A stretch of DNA of 64,000 nt from Niveispirillum sp943370215 (lineage in GTDB: Bacteria > Pseudomonadota > Alphaproteobacteria > Azospirillales > Azospirillaceae). Each line of letters begins with the position of its first letter. The first letter of the stretch is position 1. The notes below the pieces were generated by a model, which was not told where the DNA came from, did no database searches, and saw nothing but the letters and a program-made list of their open reading frames with translations. Of this stretch, positions 8,907-17,132 are shown piece after piece. The position numbers were made by a program, and so were the translations under genes. The DNA is taken from positions 5,528 to 69,527 of the forward strand of contig CALRQC020000031.1 in NCBI GenBank assembly GCA_943370215.1. The letters are read 5' to 3'.

Positions 8907-10250
8907 TCACACATTCAGCAGCAGGTTTTCCCGTTCCCAGGAACTGATCACCCGCTGATAGGCATCATATTCTGCCTGTTTCACATAGCCGACGGCCGCC
9001 ACGAACCGTTCACCCAGCACTTCCTTCAACGGCTTGCAGGCGTGGAACTTGGTAAGCGCATCGGCCTGATGGCGGGGCAGGGAGAAGGCCAGCCGGTGAG
9101 CCGATCCCTTCACCGGATCGCTTGGTTCCAACCCCTGCGAAATCCCCAGATAGCCGCAGGCCAGTGAGGCTGCCAGTGCCAGATACGGATTGGCATCCGC
9201 ACCAGCCACCCTGTTTTCCACCCGTCGCGCTTCCGGCGGGCTGACGGGCACGCGGAAGCCGGTGGTGCGGTTATCGCGGCCCCAATGCACATTGATGGGC
9301 GCGTCCGATCCCTGCACCAAACGGCGATAGGAATTCACGTTCGGCGCCAGCAGCGGCATGGCATAGGGCAGATATTTCTGCAGCCCGGCGATGAAGCTCA
9401 TGAACAGGGGGGTATCGTCCCCCTCGGGCGTGGAGAACAGGTTCTGCCCCGTGGCGATGTCCACCAGCGACTGGTGAACATGCATGGCGCTGCCCGGCTC
9501 GTTCTGCATCGGCTTGGCCATGAAGGTGGCATAGACCTGATGCCGGATCGCCGCTTCGCGCACAGTGCGCTTGAACAGGAAGACCTGATCGGCCAGTTCC
9601 AGCGCGTCGCCATGATTGAAATTGATCTCAATCTGGGCGGCACCGGCCTCGTGGCTCATCGTGTCCACGTCGATTTCCTGCTTGGCGCAGAAATCGTAGA
9701 CATCCTCGAAGATCGGATCGAACTCATTGACGGCGTCGATGCCATAGGCCTGACGCCCGCTTTCCTGCCGGCCTGACCGGCCGACGGGCGGCACCAGCGG
9801 ATAATCCGGATCCTTATTGACGGCGACCAGGAAGAATTCCAGCTCCGGCGCCACGATGGGCCGCCAGCCCCGATCTTCATACAGCTTCAGCACGCGCTTC
9901 AGCACCGAGCGGGGGGAAATGTCGACGCTGGAACCGTCGGCATAAAAACAATCGCAGATCACCTGCGCGGTGGGTTCATTGTACCAGGGAACCATTCGCA
10001 CCGTCTGGGGATCGGGCGTCATATAGACATCCCAATTCTCCACCGACGTCACATCCTCGTCTTCCGGATATTCACCGGTGACGGTTTGGATGAAGATCGA
10101 TTCCGGTAGTCGCAGACCACGATCCCGCATGATGCGCAGGAACTTGTCGGCCGGCACGATCTTGCCACGGGCAATGCCCGCCAGATCAGGCACCAGGCAT
10201 TCAACCTCGGTGATATGCCGCGAACGGATGAATTCTTCTAATGTGCTCAT
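8907..10250 (-). CDS. Glutamine synthetase family ligase, probably gamma-glutamylpolyamine synthetase
   Basis: An ATP-dependent ligase of the type III glutamine synthetase/PuuA group that probably joins glutamate to an amine such as putrescine. Family signatures are visible: EYPEDEDVTSVENWDVYMTPDP, VAPELEFFLV (metal ligands), SHEAGAAQIEINFNHGDAL, GSAMHVHQSLVD, and NRTTGFRVP followed by RRVENRVAGADANPYLA. ATG 10250 gives 447 residues, the usual size, and starts MSTLEEFIRSRHI. An upstream in-frame ATG (10349) would add an atypical 33-residue tail. The agmatine deiminase next door suggests a polyamine substrate rather than ammonia. The puuBCD-type partners are absent here, so substrate choice is inference. 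Confidence 0.88.
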   Translation of the reverse strand: MSTLEEFIRSRHITEVECLVPDLAGIARGKIVPADKFLRIMRDRGLRLPESIFIQTVTGEYPEDEDVTSVENWDVYMTPDPQTVRMVPWYNEPTAQVICDCFYADGSSVDISPRSVLKRVLKLYEDRGWRPIVAPELEFFLVAVNKDPDYPLVPPVGRSGRQESGRQAYGIDAVNEFDPIFEDVYDFCAKQEIDVDTMSHEAGAAQIEINFNHGDALELADQVFLFKRTVREAAIRHQVYATFMAKPMQNEPGSAMHVHQSLVDIATGQNLFSTPEGDDTPLFMSFIAGLQKYLPYAMPLLAPNVNSYRRLVQGSDAPINVHWGRDNRTTGFRVPVSPPEARRVENRVAGADANPYLALAASLACGYLGISQGLEPSDPVKGSAHRLAFSLPRHQADALTKFHACKPLKEVLGERFVAAVGYVKQAEYDAYQRVISSWERENLLLNV

Positions 10251-10402
10251 GCTCACGCCGCGGGTGGCGGCCCAGCGAAGGCGATCATGGATGAAGATGA
10301 CCGGATCCGGGGAATGGTACGACGCCCGCAGCCCTCCGCGTTGTTGCAACCATGCCAGTATAGGCAGATGAAGCGGGGGGCCGGCAAGCGGGGAAAAACG
10401 AC

Positions 10403-11164
10403 TCAGTAAAAGCTGATATCCCTTGCCAGCGGGCTGAACCTCATGCCGGCATCAACATAGAGCGTCTGGCCCGTCACGGCCGGGCTGCGCAGCAGATAAA
10501 GGGCTGCTTCGGTGATATCCCCTGCTTCCGGCCCGCGGCCCAGCGGGGTGCGGTGATGCAGGCGCTGGAAATCCGCTTCATCCTGTCCGGGGGCGGGCAG
10601 GGTATAGCCGGGTGCGATGGCATTGACCCGCAGCCGGGGGGCGGTGGAACGAGCCAGCATCTCCCCCAACCCCATCAACGCATATTTCGCCATGCTATAA
10701 CTCAGATGATCGCCATGCGGGGCGGCCAGCTTCTGGTCGAGGATATTGATTACCGTGCCGGTCACTCCTTCCGGCAATTGAGACAGCAACTGGCGGCAGA
10801 GTAGGGCGGGGGCGACGGCGATGGGCAGATAATGCGCCAGCATCCGTTCTGCCGTGATCGTCTCGATATCGTCCCAATCAAAGGGGGCGGCACTGTTGAT
10901 CAGACCCGTAATGGGCTGGCCGATGGCGATGGCAGCGCGTTCCACCATGCCTTCCACCGCCGCGGGGTGGGCCAGATCGGCGGTGATGGCGGCGGCCTTG
11001 GCTCCGGCCTGGCGGATGCTGGCCAATATCTCTGCCGCCGCATCCGCCCCAGCCGCATCCCGGTGATGGATGACGATGTTGAACCCGGCCTGACCACAGG
11101 CCAGTGCCAGGGCGGCGCCCAGCCGGCGGGCACCGCCAGTGATCAGCAGTGTCTGCTCCGTCAT
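10403..11164 (-). CDS. Pteridine reductase / FolM-like short-chain dehydrogenase
   Basis: Predicted NADPH-dependent reductase of pterins (dihydromonapterin or dihydrofolate). The cofactor loop is TGGARRLG, matching the TGxxxRxG form of PTR1/FolM rather than the TGxxxGxG of ordinary SDRs. The active site appears as Asp143 (NILDQ), Tyr156 and Lys160 (YSMAK), again the Asp-Tyr-Lys arrangement of pteridine reductases instead of Ser-Tyr-Lys. The C-terminus has VNAIAPGYTLP and VTGQTLYVDAGM. The ATG at 11164 overlaps the stop of the FolB-like gene (ATGA), which supports one operon. Substrate is inferred from motifs and context. Confidence 0.85.
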   Translation of the reverse strand: MTEQTLLITGGARRLGAALALACGQAGFNIVIHHRDAAGADAAAEILASIRQAGAKAAAITADLAHPAAVEGMVERAAIAIGQPITGLINSAAPFDWDDIETITAERMLAHYLPIAVAPALLCRQLLSQLPEGVTGTVINILDQKLAAPHGDHLSYSMAKYALMGLGEMLARSTAPRLRVNAIAPGYTLPAPGQDEADFQRLHHRTPLGRGPEAGDITEAALYLLRSPAVTGQTLYVDAGMRFSPLARDISFY

Positions 11165-11508
11165 GTGCCTTGCCGCCATTCCCGTTCCAGTTCCATCCCA
11201 CCGGCTTGCATCCACAGATGTTGGGCCGTGATCCGTTTATCAAATCCCATCACATAGGCCAGTACCGCATCGGCGACAGCGGCCGGATCGGCAAAGGGCC
11301 CCTGGCCTGGCAGTACCTGCAGGATATGACGCACAATCCGGCTATAATCGATGGTGATATGCAGGTCATCCGTATCCCCCAGAAAAGGTCCGGCAATATT
11401 GGTTTCCAGCGTCAGGCTGAAAAGGCAGGGCGTTGCCGCCGGGGGCACCCCCAGCGGCAAGTCAACGGCCACCTGCTTGATGAGAATACGAAGATTTTGA
11501 CCATTCAT
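11161..11508 (-). CDS. FolB/FolX-like tunnelling-fold protein
   Basis: A 115-residue protein with the layout of dihydroneopterin aldolase/epimerase: LRILIKQVAVDLPLG, FSLTLETNI, and DDLHITIDYSRIVRHIL, corresponding to the family's D-x-x-x-T-x-D-Y region. It probably works with the FolM-like reductase, whose start codon it overlaps. Two things are odd. The short loop that carries the catalytic Glu in FolB (usually like GVTDEER) reads LPLGVPPAAT, and the KP segment with the catalytic Lys near the C-terminus is not evident. It may therefore be a divergent epimerase, an accessory protein, or not an aldolase at all. Confidence 0.75.
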   Translation of the reverse strand: MNGQNLRILIKQVAVDLPLGVPPAATPCLFSLTLETNIAGPFLGDTDDLHITIDYSRIVRHILQVLPGQGPFADPAAVADAVLAYVMGFDKRITAQHLWMQAGGMELEREWRQGT

Positions 11509-11592
11509 GGAAACCGACAGGCGGCGGGGCCGCTCGACAATTGGCGCTGCAGCGCTACTATCAGGCCGCGACCGCCAGAGGAACAACAGAAG

Positions 11593-12600
11593 ATGCGTCA
11601 CCCTGCTAAATCCATCGTTCACTTGCTCTCGCTTTGCGTCGCGGTGGCCCTTTCCAGCTTGCCGGCACGGGCGGCGGAGAAATTCGTTTTCATGACCGAC
11701 TGGGTGGCTCAGGCGGAACAGGGTGGCTTCTATCAGGCCCTGGCGGAGGGACTTTATGCCAAACGCGGGCTGGATGTAGATATCCGCCCTGGTGGCACCG
11801 GCATGGATCCGCAAAAGCTGCTGGCTGCGGGTTCCATTGATGGAGCAATGGGTTCTAGTGGGTTCTTCACTCTGAATCTTATTGATGTCGGCGCGCCCGT
11901 CGTAACAGTTGCAGCATTGTTTCAGAAAGACCCGACCATCCTGATGTCGCATCAGCGCAGCGATGTGACCAGCTTGGCCGATATGAAAGGCAAGCCGATC
12001 CATATTGGCGACCCGTCGGTCAACACCATGTGGCGCTGGCTGGCCGCACGCTATGATTTCAGCGACAGCCAAATTCGTAAGTACAGCTTTAGCATTGCGC
12101 CCTTTCTTGTTGATAAATCAGCGATTCAACAAGGTTACGCGACATCGGAACCCTTCACGGCGGAGAGGGCGGGGGTGAAGCCGCAGGTCTTTCTGTTGGC
12201 GGATAACGGTTTTGCCTCTTATTCCGCGATGATCATGGTCCGCAAGGATGTGCTGGCGAAGCGGGAGGCGGTGGTAAAGGCCTTCGTGGAGGCCAGTATC
12301 GAGGGCTGGTACCACTTCCTGACGCGTGACCCGTCGGTTGCCTTTGCGCTGATCAAGAAGCAGAATCCGGATGTCGATGATGCCACCTTGGCCAATGCCC
12401 GGCAGAAGATCATCGATTACGGACTCGTCACCGGTGGCGATGCCGTCACCCATGGTGTTGGCTATATGAGTGCTGAACGTTGGGCAGCATTTTCAAAAGA
12501 AATGAAAGATTTAGGGATTTATCCTCAGAATTTGGATTGGCAGCAGGGGGTGGATTTGCGTTTCGTGGATAAGGGCCAGGGACTGGCGTTCAAACCGTGA
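11593..12600 (+). CDS. ABC transporter substrate-binding protein (NMT1/SsuA type)
   Basis: A periplasmic solute-binding protein for the importer encoded by the next two genes. ATG 11593 gives a clear signal peptide (SIVHLLSLCVAVALSSLPARAAE) and a 335-residue protein. The NMT1/SsuA fold is seen from FMTDWVAQAEQGGFYQALAEGLY, RPGGTGMDPQKLLAAGSIDGAMGS and the LADMKGKPIHIGDPSVNTM block. Relatives bind alkanesulfonates, nitrate or thiamine-precursor pyrimidines; no residue visible here decides between them. A 84-base gap separates it from the divergent folB-like gene and must hold both promoters. Confidence 0.88.
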   Translation: MRHPAKSIVHLLSLCVAVALSSLPARAAEKFVFMTDWVAQAEQGGFYQALAEGLYAKRGLDVDIRPGGTGMDPQKLLAAGSIDGAMGSSGFFTLNLIDVGAPVVTVAALFQKDPTILMSHQRSDVTSLADMKGKPIHIGDPSVNTMWRWLAARYDFSDSQIRKYSFSIAPFLVDKSAIQQGYATSEPFTAERAGVKPQVFLLADNGFASYSAMIMVRKDVLAKREAVVKAFVEASIEGWYHFLTRDPSVAFALIKKQNPDVDDATLANARQKIIDYGLVTGGDAVTHGVGYMSAERWAAFSKEMKDLGIYPQNLDWQQGVDLRFVDKGQGLAFKP

Positions 12601-13364
12601 GCGGGCAGCTTTCACCCCTGTTGAGCCTTACAGGGCTACGCCTTGCCTATGGTAATGGCATGGTCGCCTTGGACGGTGTTGATCTTGATCTTCGGCGCGG
12701 GGAATTCCTGTCCCTGCTGGGGCCCAGCGGCTGCGGAAAAAGCACCCTGCTGCGGCTGATCGCCGGGCTGTTGGCGGCTGATGAGGGGCGGTTGGACTGG
12801 CACTGCCCCATCGCCCGCGGTGATATCGGCTTTGTCTTTCAGGAGCCTACCCTGATGCCCTGGGCGCGCGTCATGGATAATGTGCGCCTGCCGCTGGACA
12901 TTGCGGGCGTGCCCCGGGCAGAGGCCGCAGACCGGGCGATGGCGGAGCTTGAGAAAGTTGGATTGCGAGATTTTTCAAGATCCTATCCACGAGAGTTATC
13001 AGGTGGGATGAAGATGCGGGTCTCCCTGGCCCGGGCGCTGGTGACACGCCCGGCTTTGCTGTTGCTGGATGAGCCTTTTGCCGCCCTGGATGAAATCACC
13101 CGTTTGAAACTCAACGATGATCTGCTGTCTCTGTGGAATCGCGACGGTTTCACCGCCATCTTCGTGACCCATAGTGTTTTTGAGAGCGTCTATCTCTCCA
13201 CCCGTATTGCGGTGATGCGGCCCCGGCCGGGGCGGATTGTGGCGGAACTGTCGGTAGAACTACCGCAGCAGCGTGATTATGCCATCCGCACCGGTGCTGC
13301 GTATAATGATCATTGCCGAACCGTATCGTCCCTGTTGCATCAGGCGATGGGGGTGGCGGCATGA
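12597..13364 (+). CDS. ABC transporter ATP-binding protein (SsuB/TauB type)
   Basis: The ATPase of the importer. Walker A GPSGCGKST lies near residue 41, the Q-loop is FVFQEPTLMPW, the signature is LSGGMKMR, Walker B is LLLLDEPFAALD and the H-loop is FVTHS. The Q-loop phrase with MPW and DEITR after Walker B are typical of the nitrate/sulfonate/taurine importer subfamily. The GTG start overlaps the stop of the binding-protein gene by four bases (GTGA), showing translational coupling. Confidence 0.93.
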   Translation: MSGQLSPLLSLTGLRLAYGNGMVALDGVDLDLRRGEFLSLLGPSGCGKSTLLRLIAGLLAADEGRLDWHCPIARGDIGFVFQEPTLMPWARVMDNVRLPLDIAGVPRAEAADRAMAELEKVGLRDFSRSYPRELSGGMKMRVSLARALVTRPALLLLDEPFAALDEITRLKLNDDLLSLWNRDGFTAIFVTHSVFESVYLSTRIAVMRPRPGRIVAELSVELPQQRDYAIRTGAAYNDHCRTVSSLLHQAMGVAA

Positions 13365-14143
13365 AGGGTGCTGTGCGTTTTCTGCTGCCGCCACTGGTTG
13401 GTTTGCTGGTGCTTGCGGGCTGGGAATGGGGTGTGCGGGCCTTCACGATTCCTGCCTTCGTGCTGCCACCCCCAAGTGCCGTTCTGGCGGCTTTGTGGCG
13501 TGACGGGCCACTATTGCTCTCCTCCTCCTGGTTGACACTCAGCATCACCTTGCAGGCCTTTCTGCTGGCCCTTGTCACGGGGGTGGGGCTCGCTCTGTTG
13601 TTCAGCCAGTCGCGTTTGGCGGCGGCGGCACTTTATCCCTATGTGGTGGCCTTGCAGGTCACCCCCATTGTCGCTATCGCGCCCTTGGTGGTGATCTGGG
13701 TCGGCTATGAACGGGTCAATCTGGCTTTGTTGATCCTGGCCTGGATCGTCGCCTTTTTCCCGATCCTGTCCAACACCACTCTTGGCCTTTCGGCAGTGGA
13801 CCCGAACCTGCGGGACTTGTTCCGGCTTTATGGTGCCAGCCGGTGGCAGCGGCTGTGGCGGCTGCAATTGCCGTCTGCCTTGCCCTATCTTCTGGGGGGG
13901 ATGAAGATTTCCGGCGGACTGGCCCTGATCGGGGCGGTGGTGGCAGAGTTCGTGGCCGGGTCGGGCACCGCTTCTGGTTTGGCTTGGCGGATCATCGAAT
14001 CCGGCAACCGGCTCAATATGCCCCGTCTGTTCGCCGCCCTATTGTTGTTATCAGCCCTGGGCATAGCGATCTTCGCCGGTCTGTCTTTCATCCAGACGCG
14101 GTTGTTGCGCCATTGGCATGAGAGTGAGCTGGACAGGCGATAG
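13361..14143 (+). CDS. ABC transporter permease (SsuC/TauC type)
   Basis: The inner-membrane channel subunit, 260 residues with about six hydrophobic segments. The early phrase FVLPPPSAVLAALW is characteristic of SsuC/TauC/ThiX permeases. The cytoplasmic coupling loop is LFRLYGASRWQRLWRLQLPSALPYLLGGMKI. The ATG overlaps the ATPase stop codon (ATGA). The three-gene importer is complete, and no catabolic gene follows to reveal the substrate. Confidence 0.92.
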   Translation: MKGAVRFLLPPLVGLLVLAGWEWGVRAFTIPAFVLPPPSAVLAALWRDGPLLLSSSWLTLSITLQAFLLALVTGVGLALLFSQSRLAAAALYPYVVALQVTPIVAIAPLVVIWVGYERVNLALLILAWIVAFFPILSNTTLGLSAVDPNLRDLFRLYGASRWQRLWRLQLPSALPYLLGGMKISGGLALIGAVVAEFVAGSGTASGLAWRIIESGNRLNMPRLFAALLLLSALGIAIFAGLSFIQTRLLRHWHESELDRR

Positions 14144-14275
14144 TGCATTCCGAACATTTTCAACCCTCTTCGCCCGGAGGGGGTAATGCTGGCTGTTGAC
14201 CCCTGTGACCTTGTGATGTCAAGTGCGCACAGGATCAGCAACCCCGCATATTGAATGCGGCGACGGGAAGGGCAC

Positions 14276-15409
14276 GTGCAAACGGGAACCATCACATCGG
14301 CCTGGGGGGAGGGGCAGTTTATCCTGACCGCCGCCGGGCGCTGGGATATCGCTTCTGCCCAGTCGCTGGAGATTGAGCTACGGGCTCAGGCGCCGGACCG
14401 GAAGGCTGTTCACGTGTGCCTGGATCTTTCAGGCCTGACGGCCTTGGACACGGCCGGCGCCTTGGTCATTGACCGGTTGATGCGCCGCCTGCGTGGTCAA
14501 GGCCATCAGGTGGCCGTCGTCGGCGCGCGCCATGATCTGTGTGAGTTGCTGCGCGATGTGCAGCGCGCTACACAGGGGATCGCCAAGACCGCGCCGGACC
14601 CGGCAGGGCCACGCTTTCCCTTTGTGGATCATATCGGCCGCGTAACCGTCGCATTGGGGCGTGACGCCCTGTCCATGCTGAATTTCCTGGGGCTGGTCAC
14701 CGTCACGTTTCTACGGTTGCTGCGTGCGCCGGGCCGTTTCCGCTGGAAGCCATTTGCCTTTCATCTGGAACAGGTCGGGCTGAACGCGTTGCCCATTGTC
14801 GGCCTGCTTTCCTTTCTGATCGGCGTCGTGTTGGCCTATCAGGGCGCGGACCAGCTACGTCGTTTTGGTGCCGAAATATATGTGGTCAACCTGCTGGGTA
14901 TCGGGGTGCTGCGAGAGATCGGCATCCTGATGACCTCCATCATCGTGGCCGGACGCTCCGGCTCTGCCTTCACGGCCCAGATCGGCACCATGAAGGTGAA
15001 TCAGGAGGTGGATGCCATGCGCACCCTGGGCCTGGACCCGCTGGAACTGCTGGTTCTACCGCGGATGCTGGCCCTGCTGGTGGCGCTGCCGCTTGTTGCC
15101 TTCTTTGCCAATGTGGTGGCGCTGGCGGGGGGCGCGGTAATGGCCTATGCCTATCTCGATATCAATTTTGTGCAATTCACCCGTCAGCTACAGATCGCCG
15201 TCAGTGCCAAGACCCTGTTCGTCGGGCTGATCAAGGCACCGGTCTTTGCGGTGGTGATCGCCCTGGTCGGCTGTTACGAAGGGCTGCGGGTGACCGGCAG
15301 TGCTGAAAGCGTCGGCCTGCTGACCACCAAATCCGTCGTTGTCTCCATTTTTCTGGTGATCGTGCTGGATGCCATTTTCTCCATCCTCTTCTCCTATCTC
15401 GGGATTTGA
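14276..15409 (+). CDS. mlaE: MlaE-family permease with N-terminal STAS domain
   Basis: The membrane permease of an MCE/Mla lipid transport system that moves phospholipids between the two membranes. The first 110 residues resemble a STAS domain (LDLSGLTALDTAGALVIDRL), a fused MlaB-like part. The rest is the MlaE domain, with GLLSFLIGVVLAYQGADQLRRFGA, MKVNQEVDAMRTLGLDPLELLVLP and FFANVVALAGG. GTG 14276 is preferred because GGGAAGGG precedes it at good spacing; an upstream ATG at 14255 would add seven residues. It begins a four-gene run: permease, ATPase, MCE protein, lipoprotein. Confidence 0.93.
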   Translation: MQTGTITSAWGEGQFILTAAGRWDIASAQSLEIELRAQAPDRKAVHVCLDLSGLTALDTAGALVIDRLMRRLRGQGHQVAVVGARHDLCELLRDVQRATQGIAKTAPDPAGPRFPFVDHIGRVTVALGRDALSMLNFLGLVTVTFLRLLRAPGRFRWKPFAFHLEQVGLNALPIVGLLSFLIGVVLAYQGADQLRRFGAEIYVVNLLGIGVLREIGILMTSIIVAGRSGSAFTAQIGTMKVNQEVDAMRTLGLDPLELLVLPRMLALLVALPLVAFFANVVALAGGAVMAYAYLDINFVQFTRQLQIAVSAKTLFVGLIKAPVFAVVIALVGCYEGLRVTGSAESVGLLTTKSVVVSIFLVIVLDAIFSILFSYLGI

Positions 15410-15410
15410 G

Positions 15411-16190
15411 ATGATTGTCGGCGGAGGGGATAATCCTGTGATCCGCGTCAGCGGCCTGCGGACCCGGTTCGGGGCGCAGGTGGTGCATGATGGTGTGGAT
15501 TTCAGCGTCGCCAAGGGCGAAGTGATGGGGTTGGTCGGCGGCTCTGGCACTGGCAAATCTGTGCTGCTGCGGGAAATTGTCGGGCTGATGGAGCCGACAG
15601 AAGGCCGGATCGAGGTTCTTGGCCGGGATACGCGCCAGCTTTCCGAACGGGAGCGCATCGCGCTGCAGGCCCGCTGGGGGATGTTGTTCCAGGATGGTGC
15701 ATTGTTCAGTTCCCTGACGGTGCTGGAGAATATCCAGGTGCCGCTGAAGGAACATACCAGCCTGCCCCGCGACCTGATTGAAGAGATTGCCCGCGTCAAG
15801 GTTGCCATGGTGGGGTTGGGGCCGGAGGCGGGGGACAAGTACCCCTCGCAATTATCGGGCGGGATGCGCAAGCGGGCCGGTCTGGCCCGCGCCCTGGCCA
15901 TGGACCCGGAAATCCTGTTTCTGGATGAGCCGACTGCCGGTTTGGATCCGATCGGCGCCAATGCCTTTGATGAGTTGATCGGCAATCTGCAAAAGAGCCT
16001 CGGCCTGACCGTGGTGATGGTCACCCACGATCTGGACAGTCTTTATGCGATCTGCGACCGCATCGCCGTACTGGTGGACAAGAAGGTGGTGGTGGGAACG
16101 ATTGATGACCTGTTGAAACAGGATCATCCCTGGATTCACGATTATTTTCATGGGCCGCGCGGGCGCGCGGCCGGTGCCGCAAGGGGATAG
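15411..16190 (+). CDS. mlaF: MlaF-type lipid transport ATPase
   Basis: The ATPase partner of the MlaE permease. Walker A is GGSGTGKS, the Q-loop is LFQDGALFSSLTVLEN (typical of MlaF/Ttg2A), the signature is LSGGMRKR, Walker B is ILFLDEPTAGLDP and the H-loop is MVTHD. The chosen ATG follows the mlaE stop by one base and gives 259 residues. An earlier in-frame ATG (15369) would lie inside mlaE. It is clearly cotranscribed. Confidence 0.94.
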   Translation: MIVGGGDNPVIRVSGLRTRFGAQVVHDGVDFSVAKGEVMGLVGGSGTGKSVLLREIVGLMEPTEGRIEVLGRDTRQLSERERIALQARWGMLFQDGALFSSLTVLENIQVPLKEHTSLPRDLIEEIARVKVAMVGLGPEAGDKYPSQLSGGMRKRAGLARALAMDPEILFLDEPTAGLDPIGANAFDELIGNLQKSLGLTVVMVTHDLDSLYAICDRIAVLVDKKVVVGTIDDLLKQDHPWIHDYFHGPRGRAAGAARG

Positions 16191-16193
16191 GGC

Positions 16194-17132
16194 ATGGAAA
16201 CACGCGCCAATTACACGGCCGTCGGCGCCTTCGTCCTGGCCTTGGCCGCCGCTGCCATGGTGTTTGTCATCTGGCTGGCCAAGGTACAGTTCAGCAAGGA
16301 CTACCAGCCCTATTACATCATGGTGTCGGGCACCGTGACGGGGCTGGTCCAGGGTGGGCCTGTGCGCTATCGCGGTGTCAATGTCGGTACCGTCACGGAC
16401 ATCCGTATCAACCCGGAGAATGTGGAGCAGGTGCGGGTGACGGTGGAGGTGCCGGCTGACACCCCCATCAAAACCGACGCCATCGCGTCGCTGGAACCGG
16501 TGGGGGTGACCGGTGGGGTCTATGTGGAAATCGCCGGTGGCAGCCGGGAGGCTGCGCTGCTGAAGGAGAAAGTGTCCGGCATCCCGGTCATTCCCTCCCG
16601 TCCAAGCTCCATCGCAGCCGTGTTATCCCGTGCGCCGGAGGTGCTGGAGCATCTGATCACCATCTCGGCCCGCCTGTCGGCATTGCTGAACGAAGATAAC
16701 CAGAAGGCGATCGGCACGACACTGGCCAATCTGGCCACGGCGTCCGGCCATGCCAATGAATCCATCCGTAATGCCAATTTGCTGATCGTCGATCTTCGCC
16801 GCCAGGCAGAAACCTTGAGCCGTCAGGCCGAAACGCTGCTGGTGACCGCCAATGACACGGTGGGCAAGGTGGGCAAGGATACTGGTGTCATCACCGCACA
16901 GCTTGCGCAGACAACCAAGGAAATCAATCGCCTATCGGCATCTCTTGCCGGCATGATTGAGGAAAATCGGGAGCCCATCCGCGATTTCACTTCCACCGGT
17001 CTTTATGATCTCAGCCAGTTGCTGATCCATTTGCAGGATCTTACCGCCAATCTCAGCCGTGTCACCCGCCGGCTGGAACGCGACCCCGCCGATCTGCTGT
17101 TCGGCGGCAATTCGGGAGTGAAGACGGAATGA
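16194..17132 (+). CDS. mlaD: MlaD-type MCE domain protein
   Basis: A membrane-anchored periplasmic protein that forms the lipid conduit of the Mla system. One N-terminal membrane anchor (AVGAFVLALAAAAMVFVIWLA) is followed by one MCE domain (VSGTVTGLVQGGPVRYRGVNVG to about residue 115, with GVTGGVYVEIAGG). A long helical, coiled-coil-prone C-terminal part follows (residues 150-290). A purine-rich ribosome-binding site (GGGGATAGGG) precedes the ATG. It belongs to the operon with the ATPase before and the lipoprotein after. Confidence 0.92.
   Translation: METRANYTAVGAFVLALAAAAMVFVIWLAKVQFSKDYQPYYIMVSGTVTGLVQGGPVRYRGVNVGTVTDIRINPENVEQVRVTVEVPADTPIKTDAIASLEPVGVTGGVYVEIAGGSREAALLKEKVSGIPVIPSRPSSIAAVLSRAPEVLEHLITISARLSALLNEDNQKAIGTTLANLATASGHANESIRNANLLIVDLRRQAETLSRQAETLLVTANDTVGKVGKDTGVITAQLAQTTKEINRLSASLAGMIEENREPIRDFTSTGLYDLSQLLIHLQDLTANLSRVTRRLERDPADLLFGGNSGVKTE

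Noticed and set aside
8578..8910. 110-codon minus-strand frame in the aguA-ligase gap
   Set aside because: It has no ribosome-binding site, overlaps the ligase stop and has unnatural composition. The shorter frame at 8655-8750 in another phase fits the promoter and terminator better.
11161..12072. Long 303-codon version of the FolB-like gene
   Set aside because: The part upstream of 11508 overlaps the divergent substrate-binding protein gene and has no family similarity. ATG 11508 gives a normal-length protein.
15188..16024. 278-codon minus-strand frame over the mlaE-mlaF junction
   Set aside because: Antisense to the ATPase gene, with no domain of its own.
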